Source of the DNA: Euglena gracilis
Lineage: Eukaryota; Euglenida; Euglenophyceae; Euglenales
Direction: 5' to 3'
NCBI GenBank assembly: GCA_039621445.1
Contig: CP154955.1
Span: 31,762,542 to 31,826,541, forward strand
DNA length: 64,000 nt
The notes under the pieces are model-generated. The model saw nothing but the letters and a program-made list of their open reading frames with translations, searched no databases and was not told the origin of the DNA. The position numbers and the translations under genes were made by a program. Shown here piece after piece: positions 11,966-29,160 of this stretch; position 1 is the stretch's first letter, and each line of letters opens with the position of its first letter.

Positions 11966-12535
11966 GGGTAGTTTTTAGGACCCCCCCCCAGGGCTGTATG
12001 GGAATCACAGCAGCCCTCCCCCTCACATCCCCATTCTGGCGGGGGAGTCCAACCACCTCCCCCCCCACCTGCCGTCCTGTACTTCTGATTTTTGGTCAAA
12101 ATTTCCTTGCACGCGTGCTGTGGTGGGTGGGGGGTCGACCGCCCCCACCTCCCGGGGAGGGTCGACAACCCCCCCCCACCAGGCTTCCCAAACAGCACTG
12201 AGGGGGGGGGGGTCCCGCAGGCTGGCTAGAAAAAGGTGCTGGCTGGAAAAGGTGCTGGCTAGGGGAGCTGCAGTCAGCTGCCTGGCAGTTGGACCAGGAG
12301 GGTACCAAAAAAAATGCCCAAATACAGCTGGGTTAGCATTTTTCAGCCAAAATCAGGTGGTAAACCCTCCAAAAATACACAAAAATGAAAATTTTGGCCA
12401 TTTTTGACCCTGTTTTTTTCCCACTTTCTGTTTTCGGTGGAGCCCGGCTGCGCCCAAATTTTATAATTTATTGTACCCAAATTAAATTCAGGAGGCGCAC
12501 AGGGGGTTCCCTTCCGGCTGACAAAAGCCCCTGAA

Positions 12536-12540
<5 letters not shown>
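11966..12540. other. Spacer between two GATA arrays
   Basis: Holds a G/C-run block (about 12120-12215) containing GGTGGGGGGTCGACC and its near complement. It is like the ends of the element at 31999-32606. Copies of GGTGCTGGCTGGAAAA follow (12230-12265). No gene seen. Confidence 0.5.
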
Positions 12541-13195
<655 letters not shown>

Positions 13196-13877
13196 AAATA
13201 TTTCAAACTCAAATATAATATAATTATGTATCTTTATACTTTTCTTGAAAGTTTTGAACTACACTTATTTTATAATTATCATTGTGTTTTCTTTTCATAA
13301 CGTCATATATTAAACTATGCTCATCTGTATTTTTTCCAGAATTTTGAGGACCCCCCAGATCTTTTTTGCTGGTGCAGAAACTGATTGCATATGCACTGAA
13401 GGGAAAACCAACAGCGACCTCATTTCGGCGATCTGGTCAAAACTCTTGTCAAAAGGAAATGGTAATCCCCACTTTGGACATACTTTCACCACTGGCTGTG
13501 CAGTGGACAGAAGCCCTTCAGAGGGTGCAACGACAGTTGCCGAAGATGAGCTCGGCCGCTGGGATCGGAAGCCCCGAACAGATAACGCATGCTGAGAACA
13601 GCCCCAGGGGCCAATGTGTGCTTGAGGTTTCCACAGCCTTTGGAACCAGTGCCCAACCAAAATAAGCAACCGCTCAGCTGCTGGTCTTTGTGGGGTGTTC
13701 GGCAATAAAACCCTCCTGGGGTTTTTATTTGGAATTCACCTTCGGAATTTCATTGGCAGGAGAATGTGTTGGAGGGGGCTTATTAAACAATGGCTTGATG
13801 GGGCCAACGCTTTTTTAATTAAAAGGAAAACACATCACCTCTAACAAGTAACAAGTATCACCTCTAACAAGTATCAT
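13196..13877. other. No supported gene
   Basis: AT-rich unique sequence. Both strands have open frames around 13310-13700, but I recognise no family in either and see no clear splice-bounded exon. Confidence 0.4.
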
Positions 13878-14129
13878 TTACCCATACAGAAAAAGGGTCA
13901 ACGGGGAAAAAAAGGGCGCCAGCCTGACGTTTGACAGACAGCTTGGGTTCGGTGGCCCTGCTCCCGGCTGCTCCCTTAAGGGTGCCGGGTGCCCAGTGGC
14001 CCCGGTGCGAGGCAGCGTCTGCAGCGCCGTCAGCAGGCGGCTGCTGGAGGCGACCGAGAGCCGGGCCGCCCCGTCCGCAGCGATGGGCGTGCCGACGGAT
14101 CGCAGGGGGAAGGCCGCGAACAACGCCAT
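13878..14129 (-). CDS. Possible N-terminal exon, unknown protein
   Basis: A GC-rich block on the minus strand opens with ATG at 14129 and reads MALFAAFPLRSVGTP, then ARLSVASSSRLLTALQTL. The amino-terminal part is rich in Ala, Leu, Ser and Arg with few acidic residues, as in an organelle-targeting sequence. A donor could lie within 13885-13960 (for example AAC|GTCAGG), but I cannot fix it and recognise no family. The strand agrees with the neighbouring genes. It could instead be a chance open frame in GC-rich DNA. Confidence 0.3.
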   Translation of the reverse strand: MALFAAFPLRSVGTPIAADGAARLSVASSSRLLTALQTLPRTGATGHPAPLREQPGAGPPNPSCLSNVRLAPFFSPLTLFLYG

Positions 14130-15534
14130 GCGGGGGAGGGCCGGGGCTGGCGAGGGGCCGGGGCGGAGGGACCGGGCCGAAAATTTTTATTTCCCTCCGG
14201 ACACAAATTCGGACACAAATTGGGGGCTTCTGCTTCGAAGTGCAAAAAAAGATCGAGAATCAAAACCGCATTCCGGCATAACAAAAAAGACATAAGAAAG
14301 CAAGTGATAAAACCCGCAAGCAAACACACTTGGATGTTTCCTCGTCAGGGCGTTCGGGGGCTCTAGGGGACAACATTGTGAGAATTCTTCGGCGCTTTTC
14401 TTCCCGAATGGAGCGAACCAAACATCGCTTATGAACTTTGCAAAAGGTTGGGAGCCGTGGCAAAGGCTGAACAGGGACGGTGTGGGTACTCCTGGGCTGG
14501 GGTTAGTGGTCCCGCTCTAGCCGGTGGGGATGTGAGAGGGCACTGAACTCTCTTCCATCTAGCTGTCTTTCGAACCTATAGTGTTAGGTTCCAAAAAAAA
14601 ACGGTGGCTGTCAAATGGTTGTTAAATATGGAAAATAGGTGGGACCGAGCCCTCCAAAGCTTCATTCACAGTGGACCATTGGCCAGATTTGGAGGCACGA
14701 CCAACGACATAGATCTCCAACTTCTGGACCCCCCCGTCGAAAATTGTGATTTTCACCTGCAATTTCGAAATTCTATGCAAGAGCCTTATGAATGAAGAAA
14801 AAAAAAACTGTTTCATTAGTGAGTGCTATAAGTTGGATATGAGCAGACACACAACTGATTCATTCAGGTCGCCATTCTTCCCTTAATGACACAGATTTTG
14901 AAAAAATCAGGTAAGAGATGTCAGAGAAGTAAAATGAACACCAGACTTATGATTTTTGCTTCCCAAGCTTTATGAGTCATTAAGTCTTCAATCACGGCAG
15001 GGAAAAAAAAGGTGAATATCTTTGGTGGTTTCGTGCTTAGCCACTCTGCCCCCCCTCCAGGTCCGGGTGGTATGGGGCGCTTCTGAGGGTCTCTCAATTT
15101 GCCATTTTAGCACAATTTTGCTTTAGATTTCGGTTTATCATAGGAGCAGGGTTAGGATTAGGAGTTGCTGGGGTTCTTTGGAACGAATTTAGGCCGGAAA
15201 CTTCACCCGTAACTCTAACACAATCCCAATTTCCAGTTTCCATTTCCATTTTCAATTTTCACCAGAACCTTAACTCGAACTCTGACATCAGACGCCCAAC
15301 GTCGGAATAATTATGGGGTGGACCCCTGGAATCGGGGGACCGGTCCCATTTGAATGGGCCTGAGTCATCTTGTATGGGGCAGGGGGGGGGGGCAGAGGTG
15401 TGGGGCTGCCGTACAATCATGCATCACTCCCCCCACTTGGATGTTGCGCTGATACTGAGTCCGCACAGCTGAATAAATTTCGGCTGCCTGCCAATCTCCA
15501 ACCTCTGCCTCTGTGGAGAGGGCGTATCCAGTAA
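14130..15534. other. No supported gene
   Basis: Mixed unique sequence with short G runs. No exon with splice motifs or family resemblance was found. Confidence 0.4.
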
Positions 15535-15539
15535 TTTTT

Positions 15540-15965
15540 TTGCTGAAATAGAACCAAAATCCCCCCCAAAAAATAAAAGACCCCGAGTCTACTTTTTGGG
15601 TCCGTTGCTGAAAATCCCAAGGGGTAGTTTTATTTTTGGGGGTCGATTTTTTGGATTCTTGCTGAAAAACTCGGCCGAAAAAATCTTCCCGTGGGAAGAT
15701 CCAAAAATAGGTCAAATAAAAAAGGGCGATTTTTGGCAATGAGCAAAATTGTCTCAAAAAATGCAATTTTGACACACACAAACATGGGGGAAATCCAAAA
15801 AGAGTCAAAAATCACACATTTGGGGGTATTTTCACAGTTTTAGGGGGTCTATTTTGTATTTTTCCCCGAGGGGGGGGTCTCATTATTTGGGGGGGGGGCT
15901 TGTTTTTCGATAAAAATCAGCAGGGGGGGTCTAATTTTGGGGTCTGATTTGGGGGGGTTATATTT
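15540..15965. mobile_element. Word-and-G-run inverted-repeat element, degenerate
   Basis: The left side has AATCCCCCCCAAAAAATAAAAG and the right side GTCTGATTTGGGGGGGTTATA. Between them GGGGGTCT and ATTTTTGGGGGTC words repeat in both orientations (15640, 15845, 15877, 15925). The layout fits the C-run family at 45421 and 51270, but the words agree less well. Confidence 0.5.
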
Positions 15966-16055
15966 CATAGCCAGGCCGATTATTAGGGGAGTTTGTTGCA
16001 AAGAAAACTAATAGGAAAAAAAATACAGTCGTCGGGAGTTTAAAGTATTGCTGAC

Positions 16056-16302
16056 CAGGCTGAAATTGACTGGGAGGAGGGGGGTCTCGGAGTGCCCTGG
16101 AGTGCCTGGGCAGGCAGGCAGTACCCCCCCAGGGGGGCGATGCCCGCCTGGTCGTGGGCCAAAAAGTGCCCAAAATGGCATTTTCTGGGATTTTGGCACC
16201 TTCGGCGCCGGAAGTGCCTTGGCCGAATGCCCAGGCGTTCTTGGCCATGTGCCCTACCCCCCCCTCTGGGGTGGGGTCGGCACCGCCTTAAAATTCAACC
16301 TG
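16056..16302. mobile_element. hAT-like non-autonomous element with perfect 8-bp TSD
   Basis: 247 bp. It begins CAGGCTGAAATTGAC and ends TTAAAATTCAACCTG. It is flanked by TTGCTGAC at 16048-16055 and 16303-16310. The interior contains GTGCCTGGGCAGGCAGGCAG, G/C-run palindromes and CACCTTCGGCGCCG (16197-16210). No transposase. Confidence 0.88.
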
Positions 16303-16501
16303 TTGCTGACACGGAGTAAGCAACGTCACCATTGATGAACGCCTCGGGGGGGACAAGCGTCGAAGCAGCAGCGACCAGCTTTGGTAGACAAGCAGAGAGG
16401 AGGGGGGGAGCAGCGTTGACATCTCAACAGAAACCATGAGGGCCAGACGGAACAGCCCTGCAGAATGGACGACAGAGAGAGGGCAGTGCAGTGTTCAGCG
16501 G

Positions 16502-19500
16502 TCAGGCCCGGGCGTCGAAGCGAAAGATGTTCTGCGGCCGATAGCCCAAGTGCTGGAGGTAACCTGGGGATGTGGGCGGTGGGGTCTCATGGGGCAAGGA
16601 TGTGTTTTCAGATGGAAGTTCTCACACCACCTGCCAAAAGCTGCACAGCATCAGAAACTTACCAACGCCAAACACAACACAATTTTGTTTATCCCCAAAG
16701 GTGTCTGTTTACCAAGACAGTTCTGGTCTGACTTTCACTCGATAGGCTCAAGACAGGTCACCACCCAACTGACCACCCTCCAAATGATGTATCTCACCAA
16801 ATGATACACCCTCCCAGTGTTGGGACTTCGGCCACCCAAACAACATACTCCCTGTGCCACAGACCTTTGAAGATAATCAAGTCAGAGAAAGCAGGTGGTT
16901 GAGCCGGAGGAAGCTCAGGAGTTTTCTCTGAAAATGGTGCTCAATTTTGCCAAAACAGTATATTTTGGAAAAGCTCCTGGGCATCAACGTCAAATAGGCA
17001 TCAATTTTGCCCCTGCCCCCCCCTTTCCAGCCCTTAGCCCCATCCCCCCCCCAGTCGACCCCAGCCCCCCCATATTGTCAGCATGAGGCCAAGCTCGCAG
17101 CTGGCCATAGTGGCATGTCCAAGGAATAGAGGGTCCCAGGACTTCGATTGAGGTCTGCGGTAATTTCCTTTTATTTCCCAGCATTTTTTCGAGATATTTG
17201 AAACAATCTCATTTTTGAACCAAAACCTGCCAAACATGGCAGACAAAAAACAGCAGATTTGAAAACCTGTGGAACTTCTGAGCCATAATCTGGCTATTTC
17301 TCGGGCGACCTGTGGAGTTACACACAAAATTAATTAAAATAAAAATATACAACAAACGACTACCAGATTCAGTGGGGGCGCCGGGCCAAGCAAGCGAAGT
17401 GAGCAGCCCGCATGGCCAGGCGCCTCTGCTGAATCTGTTAGTTAGTGACGGTCGATTATTCGAAAATTTATTTTGTCTGGGCCCGCATGCCTGTCTTGGA
17501 ATTTAAATTCATTCGACCGGAACCGACCGGATGGAAATATTGCCAAATTTGTGGTTTCACATAAACGTCTTGGAAATCAATGGAAAACAGTCTTTCTGTG
17601 AAACATTGAATTGAAAGAATCTTCCTCATTTCAATTGCATCCCCGAGTTGCTGCGTGCATGGGGTCGGCGAACCATCCACTATGCCTGTGCATCTGTGCA
17701 TCTGCCCCTGCCCAGATTTGACTGGCAACAGGCGCCGTATTGGAAATTGATAGTAGTAAACGGGCGCCTGTCTTGGAAATCAGTTGTCGTAAATTGGCGT
17801 AGTCTTGAAAATCAACAGTAGTAAACAGATTCTAGCTGAAATCTGTTTCCATCAGTAGAAACTGATGACAGGCGTTGGGATGAGGAAATAGGTTTTAATT
17901 AAAACAACGTTGAGAATATGGCATTGCAAGGGTTTCATTGCAGGTCTCCAAACAATTTCTTCCACTCCCCTTCGTTTTTGAAGTATTCTGAAAAAATCAA
18001 CTTTTTTGATCCCGAGGCGGCCGGAAATGGCAGAGTGGGACTCTCCAACAGGGGAGGCATCGAAGCAGAGACATATGGGCAATCAACCAATTTTGACTGG
18101 GTGCTGGGTGCCAGGTGCCAAGCCCTGACAAAATGGCTCCATTGTCGAAGATGCACAAACTTGCCAACACAACGCATTGGAAGAAAGAATTTGACCATTT
18201 CTTGGGTTGCAAGTGAGGATCCTAAAAAGAAAGGACTTCCTCGGCAACAAAAAAATTTCCACAGAAAAAAATCAAATCCATCATCGGAAGGACATAGATG
18301 AGCAAAAATAAAAGAGGACATAGAAATACCTTCCCCTCCTGCGTCCTGATCGCCACATACAGCATTGGTCAGCCCTGGGGCGATGAAGCAGAGGACACAA
18401 CTACCGTGGGGAAGGAGAACCCATACAGGGCCCACCACGAATGTGGCAAAAGAGACCAGTGTGCTTACGTTGGTAAGGTTGAGAAAAAAAATATAAACTT
18501 TGAAAAACCCCCGCCAACAATCAGCCGGCACGGTTACCATACCTGCTGGCCCGCACACAAGAATGAGGTTGTCAGCACTGGGCGGGGGCAAGAAGGACTT
18601 CAGCAGGTCCATGGTCACGTAGCCAGTGGGCCCTGTCCACCCTGGGCTGCCCTTTTCCACCACGTACACGACGTCCAGCCGTCCTGTCTCCTGCAGGGAA
18701 GACAGAACCCCATGTCCACCACGCTGTTTGTATTTGCAGGAAACCACACCTCGCTCCGAAAGACTGAAAGTTTTCCGGAAAGTTTCTTTTCAGGGGGGAA
18801 AAACAACAACAAACAACCACCACACACAAACACACCAAAGGTATGCCAAAAAATACATAACACACAACAGACATTATACACAATAAACCCAACACACACA
18901 AAACAAACACAATACTCTGCAAAATGCACGCAACAAAACAACACAAAAACAGCAGCGCAGCAGCAGCAACAGCAGCAATAAAACCTTGGGGCAACTATTT
19001 GGTTAGTCTGCGGAAAACCCGAGGGGGGGGAACCCGAGGGGGCGGGGGGGCTTCTAATTGGGTGCCCTTGTGCGGCCCAAAAAATCTTCGGCGCTTCGCG
19101 TCGGGTGTAAAAAGTCAGGCTTTTTTGGACTTCTGTTGCAGTGGAAATCACACTTTTTTATGTGCCAAGCGTCCTCTGTCCCAATCCTCTCTCACCAAAT
19201 GGTCCAAGAAACCAAAAGATGGTTAACACTGGCAAAAGCCTGATCCACGTTGCATTTGTGTGCCTGCAGTTCGCCAGCGCCTTGAATATGTGCGGCTGCC
19301 TGGGGGGGTTGGTATTTGGATTTTTGGCGGGAAACCCGAGGGGGGGCGACTATCTGGGGGGGGGGGTGTCATTTGGGGGGGGGGGGGCTTCTAATTGGAG
19401 GTGGGTTAATATAACAATATAAACACCACCGCCACCACCACAACCAGCAAGAGTACATGCCTTCACCAGCAACTCCAGCTTGGGCCGCATCAGGATCTCC

Positions 19501-20131
19501 TCCTCCGAGGCGCAGGCATACACCAGCCGGAACTTGGTGGTGTCCGCTGCGTTGTTCAGGCCCTCCCGCAGCAGCTGGAGGAAGGGCGTGACCCCTGCCA
19601 AAGGGAGGGATGGGCAGGGGGAAGGTTGATATTTGTTTTAGAGGGGCCAGGTCAGCGTCGGGAAAGGCGGTCACCCCCCAAAACACTGCAAAACCTTCCG
19701 TGGTGTGTTCAACGTCTAGATGGGGCCTCGACAAGGAGTGATGGGGCCTGTTCAAATAGAGTGTGAGGCTGCTATACAAAGACAGGGTCCAAACAAAGGA
19801 GCACCTCTTAGTGGTTCTATCTGTATTTTTTCACTTCAAGACATGCTTTTGGATGGCACAAAGAGGGCCCTGGTTTATAAAAAAAAATGAAAATAACGTC
19901 ATGTAATGTCCACAACAAGAGCAATTTGAGGAATGAAGAGGAAAAATGTGCCGGGGCTGGCATGGCAGAAGCGCCGAAGCACCTGTGCCACCGGCGACCA
20001 GGCCGATGTGCTTCCGCCTCGATGGGACGTAGCGGGCGTGGAGATGGGGCCCCTCAAACGTCACCCGGTGGCCGGGAACCAGGGCGTGCAACGTTTTGCT
20101 GACGGTCCCCTGGTCGTTCTTCTTGACAAAC

Positions 20132-20162
<31 letters not shown>

Positions 20163-20210
20163 AAAAAAAAAAAAAAAAAACAAAAAAAAAAAAAAAAAAA
20201 AAACAAAACA

Positions 20211-20241
<31 letters not shown>

Positions 20242-21657
20242 AAAAAAAAAAAAAAAACCCCCCCCAAAAAAAAAAAAAAAAAAAAAATGGAGGTCGAGAA
20301 TTGGGGTCACCGGGTCAGGCGGCCGGGGTCTGCTGGGCTGCGTGCGAGCCGTTTCCTCCGCTGCGGCCTGCAGTCAAGCGCGCTTGGTTACAGTCCTCCT
20401 GGTTGAACGGTCAACAGGCGCGCGTTGAGACATGCGCAAATGCGCTCTTGGAGAGCAAGCAGACCCAGAATTGTGATGGGGGTGTACATTGAAGAAGCAA
20501 TGGTTGAGCCTGGGCAGCCACTTCCTGGAAAATTCCAAACTTCGTTCCGAAGGACAGCCAGCAAAGCAAGAGCAAAAAGTACAGCCAACAGGCAAAGGAT
20601 AATCTGACCTCAGGTTGGCTTATTTTTGGATCAATTAGGCACATTGTTTCGAGAAAAAAGGCCTCATAGACGGTGCACATAGACAAATGCTTCCAGCTCT
20701 TTATGGGTGATAATTTCAACCTAATGTCGTTCTCTACAACACCCCAAAGTTACGAATTAGGGTCTTGCAATTTCCCCTGTTGCGTGCTCCAGCCACCTTG
20801 AAGCGTGTGCAGTTGCAGCGCAAGTGTTGAACTGCAGGCAACAGTGACTTTGGGTGGTAACGAACCCCATTATAAAGAACCCCTCCGAGATTTCTGGCGA
20901 CTGAGAAAGAGTGTGTGAATTTTTTATAGTCTGACTGTCAGGTTGGGGTAGGTCTATGGCACAAGTGGGCACTTAAACGGCTTTTTTGAGCTGGAGGTTG
21001 CAAAACAACCCCTGGTAGGGGGTCCAGCTTACATTTGAGCTGGCTGGAAAACAGTCTGCTGATGGCCACCCCCCCCCCCCATTCCCCGGTGGGTCCATCT
21101 TCGGACTGGAGTCGAACCGACACAGGAATATCAACCTCGCAAAGCCCAGAATTTTCGCCTTCTTTCCGCCTTGAGGGCGAATTGTGACGAATACACTGAT
21201 TAAATTGTGGCATGTGGGGGGTATGTGATGGGTAAAGCAAGCAAATCCTCGTCCGACATTTCACCCATTTGCCCATTCATCAACCGCATTTTTGCACGGT
21301 CTCATAGGAGGAGGGGGCGTTGTTGCCATCCTTCAAATCCATCAGGAGAACATTCTGAGATGGGCTGTCAAATCAATCATTGACTCTGGCATGGAAAAAT
21401 GCGGTTAAAAAAAAGGCAGTGCAATGCCCAGCAGCAAAACCCAACTCGCATCACCGATATGGACAGAAGTGCCGGCCCAGCCCCATCCGCGGTGGTGATC
21501 CGAGCAAACACGCTGCTGATGGTGTCGTGCTTGAGCTCGTCGGTGTCGAAGCGCAGCCAGCGGGTGGTGGGGCTGATGACTTGCGTGTCAACCAGTGTGG
21601 CCTTGAACTCGTGGAACAAGGCGCGGCAGGAGCGGCGAAACATTGGGCTGGCGCCTC
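16502..21657 (-). CDS. NADH-cytochrome b5 reductase-like flavoprotein
   Basis: Minus-strand exons: 21455-21657 (possible ATG at 21643), 19983-20121, 19461-19594, 18543-18690 and 16502-16563 (TGA stop). Exon 1 reads FKATLVDTQVISPTTRWLRF, like the start of the FAD-binding domain. The next carries GTVSKTLHALVPGHRVTFEG and HIGLVAGGTG. The third continues VTPFLQLL and EEEILMRPKLELL (family: GGTG.TP..Q, E.DIL.R.ELE). The fourth has DVVYVVEKGSPGWTG, LPPPSADNLILVCGPAG, and the last LGYRPQNIFRF, the typical C-terminus. Such enzymes pass electrons from NAD(P)H through FAD to cytochrome b5 or similar acceptors. The exon with the R.Y(T/S) flavin motif, expected in 20122-21454, was not found, nor about eight residues before YLQHLGY. 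The 19461 junction is best explained by a GC donor (GTGAAG|GCATGT) in phase. Family assignment is secure; the subfamily is open. Confidence 0.82.
20131..20287. repeat. Homopolymer A/C tract (poly-T/G on the gene strand)
   Basis: Long A runs broken by single C or T bases, a run of about 20 C, more A, a short C run and A again. On the minus strand this is T/G-rich DNA directly upstream of the acceptor TTTGTCAAG| of the cytochrome b5 reductase exon at 20121. It may therefore serve as an extreme polypyrimidine tract. Run lengths are likely to be error-prone. Confidence 0.9.
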
Positions 21658-23090
21658 CTGTGGAGGTGAGAAGCCTAACAAAAACCTTGCAGTTCGAATG
21701 TGCTGCGAGGTGGGTTCGCTTGGGAGGGAAAGTTTCTTCCACGGCTTCACAAGACATACCCCACGTACACATGTCTTTGCTATCACAGGCCTCTGGCACT
21801 GGAAGCCTTTTCAGATATATTAGACTTATATATATATATATATAGATTATATAAAAAAAGCACCATGAACAAAGACGAACAGTGCCGGAGAACACACGAG
21901 AAAAAGCGCATTCGAGGGTGTCTCAATGCTTCATCCCGTGTGTGTGCAAAATCACTTGGAAACGCCACAAGGATGGGAGTGTACTCTTTTTGACATCAGA
22001 AACTTTATGGTGCCTTGTTTGCTTCCGGCTTTGTTTTGCTTTGCCAATTGGCAAAAAGACGTCACTTTGGACAGGTCAGATTTGAAGGGAATCACCCATG
22101 TATGGAACGGAGATCTCCTTTCCAGCAGGCAAAATTTCTAAACCTCTATGCTTGCTCCCACCTGGGGTCAAAGATTCCTTGACATATCTTGGGGGCAGTG
22201 CTGCACTGGTGAGAGAGATGGAGCCCCCTCCCATGCGGTGGAGAAACCGGAAATGATTCTGTGGCGCTTCTGCAGACAGAGGGCATGGGGTCGATGGCGG
22301 AGCAGTTGGCCGTGAGGTGAAGGATGGGCCATGGGCGTCGAGGCTGGGCCATGGGCGTCGAGGCTGGGCAGTGCCGATGGAAACCACGGCGGGGGGCGGG
22401 GTCAGGAACGGTGGCGGTGACTAAGCTGCGTCGGTGGCGCTACGCCTGGCCACAGCTCCGCAGCTGAAGGACGTGGGAAACAGGAATGCAACGGACCCAC
22501 AGCCAGGCCACTGTTTAGCGACACAGAAAGGGTGGAGCTTTTTACTTTTGCGAACCAGTCAGACATTTCACAAAGAACTAGTCAACCACTTCTTTTACTC
22601 CCACTGGGGGGGTGGGGTAAAAATTTGGGGAAAAGACTGCAAACTTTTCCGAGCGCTTTCGCACTGGTGTCGCATGGGGGAACCTTGCCAACCCAACGTT
22701 TCACTGCTTCTGGAGGGTGAGGAATGGCAAGCCAAAAACCAGTCAGTCAGTCCCAAGGTATAATGAAACCTAAGCTTGAGCAAGTACATGTGTAAAGCAG
22801 TTCTCTTTTCTTAAAAAAAAAAAACTCGGCACCAAAGGTGTGGTGGTTCACTTTGCAATTTTTGACACAATTATTCAAATCAGAAAGGGGAAAAAATGTC
22901 ACCGATCCCCTAAAGATGGGTGGGATACACACAAGCAATGAACGTATGGGGGGATCGGGCCCCCTCTCACTACCCACAAAATCAGTGCTCACGTGTAACC
23001 GTTTCCAATGAGCTCCAGTCAGCAGACTCCTCCCCCCCAAAAAATTGGATTCGATGGTTGCATCCAAATTTCATCGCCGACCCAAAAGAC
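21658..23090. other. Gene-free or unresolved stretch
   Basis: Upstream of the reductase on the minus strand. A GC-rich block at about 22200-22400 has the good acceptor CTCTGTCTGCAG near 22275 and open frames after it, but no family I recognise. A short TATATATA tract lies at 21826-21843. An upstream reductase exon could be here. Confidence 0.35.
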
Positions 23091-27155
<4,065 letters not shown>

Positions 27156-29160
27156 GGCCGGGGGCAGGCTTGGCACGAACACTGGTGACCGATCCTAACC
27201 TAAGACTTACACCAAGCCCAAACTGCAGTGAGTAGCCATTATTTGCATGGTGAAGGAGCACTCTTTGACCCATGAAACTGACGTTGTAAGAGCCTCCCCC
27301 AGGGTTTCTTTGTGCCTTGGGCGACAGTGCGCCTGCATAAGGTCGTTTGGCCGTGCCCCTCACCACCCCCAGGACCTTCAGAGTCCTTGCCAGAGAAGAA
27401 TTGAAAAGGCTGGTTTTGACCCTTTGGCAATCCTCGCCTGGCCGACACCCCTTCAGGGGATGGGGAGTAATGCTTGTCTGCACAGGCAACCCAGATAGCC
27501 CGGGACAGTTCGGAAACCAGGTGCAATCAGGCAGCTGCGTGAACTTCACTGCTGTAGTACGTGCATGGGTGCGTTGGGTAGCAATGCCCGGTCAAAAGGC
27601 CGATATTCAGTCTAAGCCTGGTAGGGGGCCGCAGGGGGCCGGGGATCGGTTGGGCTGGGACTGCTCTCATCACCAGCCTGCTTTGTGACAGAGAACCATC
27701 CTCAACAGGTCATGGCAGCAGTTGGTCACCAGGGTTCGTGCCACTCTGATGGAAGAACCGTCCGTGGGGACCATGAGCCCAGAGGCTGCTGGGTGTGGTG
27801 TCTGGCAGCACTCGCTTTGGAAGAGGTACCTCTCATGGTACCCGTCGATTGTAGGGGAGGGTCCCCTAACTGGCTGGCCTGTTCCTCTTGAAAGGACCCA
27901 GAACTCCATCAACAGCGACATAAAAGCAGACAAGGCGTTGCTTAACGGCAGAGCCCATTTTTGACCACTCTTTGCCCCATTTTTGCAACTGTCCGGCAGC
28001 CTTTCAGATGACTCAACAGAGGGCTTCGCCCATTGGGAAAAGGGGTCCATGGCTGAAAACAAGCAACTGATTTGCTGCACCATCCCACCGTCAGGCAGTT
28101 GGGTGTCCTCTGGCTTGAGAGACAGAGTTGAAAACAACGTGGGCCAAACTACGGAGCACCACCCCTCAGCAGTATGGTGTGTGCTGCATTGCCTGGATTG
28201 GGTGCAGTTGGCGGTGTTGGAGGAGGCGGATGGCTTGGCTGTGGGTTGGTTTTGAAATGATGCAATGATTGAGAGGGTGACCTGGTGAAAAACACCGGGT
28301 ACCACACTAAACCCTCCCCCCCCAAATTACCCCCCGCCAATAATACCCCCCCTGAGGATCCAACTTCGACCAAGGAGTCAATAGAACCCTGCCAAGGACT
28401 TTGGACGTGTTGCCACCAAGTGTCGCAAAGGAATGACCAGGGTTCGCACTGTTGAATGCACCTTGTTACTGGGGCACACACTCCCCTACAAATAACAATT
28501 ACCCCTCAAATATTAAACACCCCTTGGCTGACTTGTTGTTGTTCCTGCTTGTGCTTGTTGCTCCTGCTTCCACACTCCAGTACAGACAGGGTTGAGATTC
28601 CCAAATGCATCCGAAAACCACAAAAATGGACAGATATGAATCAAAAATCAAAAAAGAGATAAGGTGTGGCCAACAGATTTACAATCACAAAAAATTGTAC
28701 CTGGAACGACTGATGAAGTGCCCTACCAAACAATAAACCCACGTTGGCTCCAAACATACATGCATACATGCACAAACACCCACCCACCCACGCACACATG
28801 CACATCCACCTTCCCTGGGAAACAACTCCCTCGGTGACGAGTGCCTTCCTCCTTCTGGTGTGTTTCAACTGCGTCCACAGCGAAACTGGCAAAACCGGCG
28901 ACTGCGCACCCAACAGGCAACCAGAGGGCTCCAGAGCGGCTGGTGAGGAGCATTGGGGGCAGGGTCAGCTGGGGTGGGTCAACCTCCCCCCTTCCAGGAG
29001 GGGGAAGTCACCCCCCGACCCGTACACTGCCCACCCTCCTTGATCGAGGGACCCCTTTCCCTGTAACACGCCTCAGCACGGGGCGCCTTCACCGTCGAGG
29101 GGATGAATCCACCCTGCCAACCGTTGGTGGGGTACGATTTCCATGTACTCACTCCAGAAA
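27156..29160. other. Intergenic, unresolved
   Basis: Between two minus-strand genes. A possible exon at about 28855-28965 on the minus strand follows the acceptor CCCACCCCAG and reads ALWLPVGCAVAGFASFAVDA, a hydrophobic stretch; I could not assign it. At 28300-28370 there is a partial C-run element (AATTACCCCCC, AATAATACCCCCC, CTGAGGATCCAACTTCGACC). Nothing else is supported. Confidence 0.35.

Noticed and set aside
19831-20310. Poly-Phe/poly-Lys frames
   Set aside because: Produced by the homopolymer tract; only the 19983-20121 part (reductase exon) is coding.
20290-20500. Possible missing reductase exon with MYTPITIL (R.YTP motif) on the minus strand
   Set aside because: The motif lacks the conserved Arg and following residues, and no splice sites frame it in phase.
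28855-28965. Hydrophobic minus-strand block as a membrane-protein exon
   Set aside because: Acceptor present, but no in-phase partner exon or family match was found; mentioned only as a possibility.
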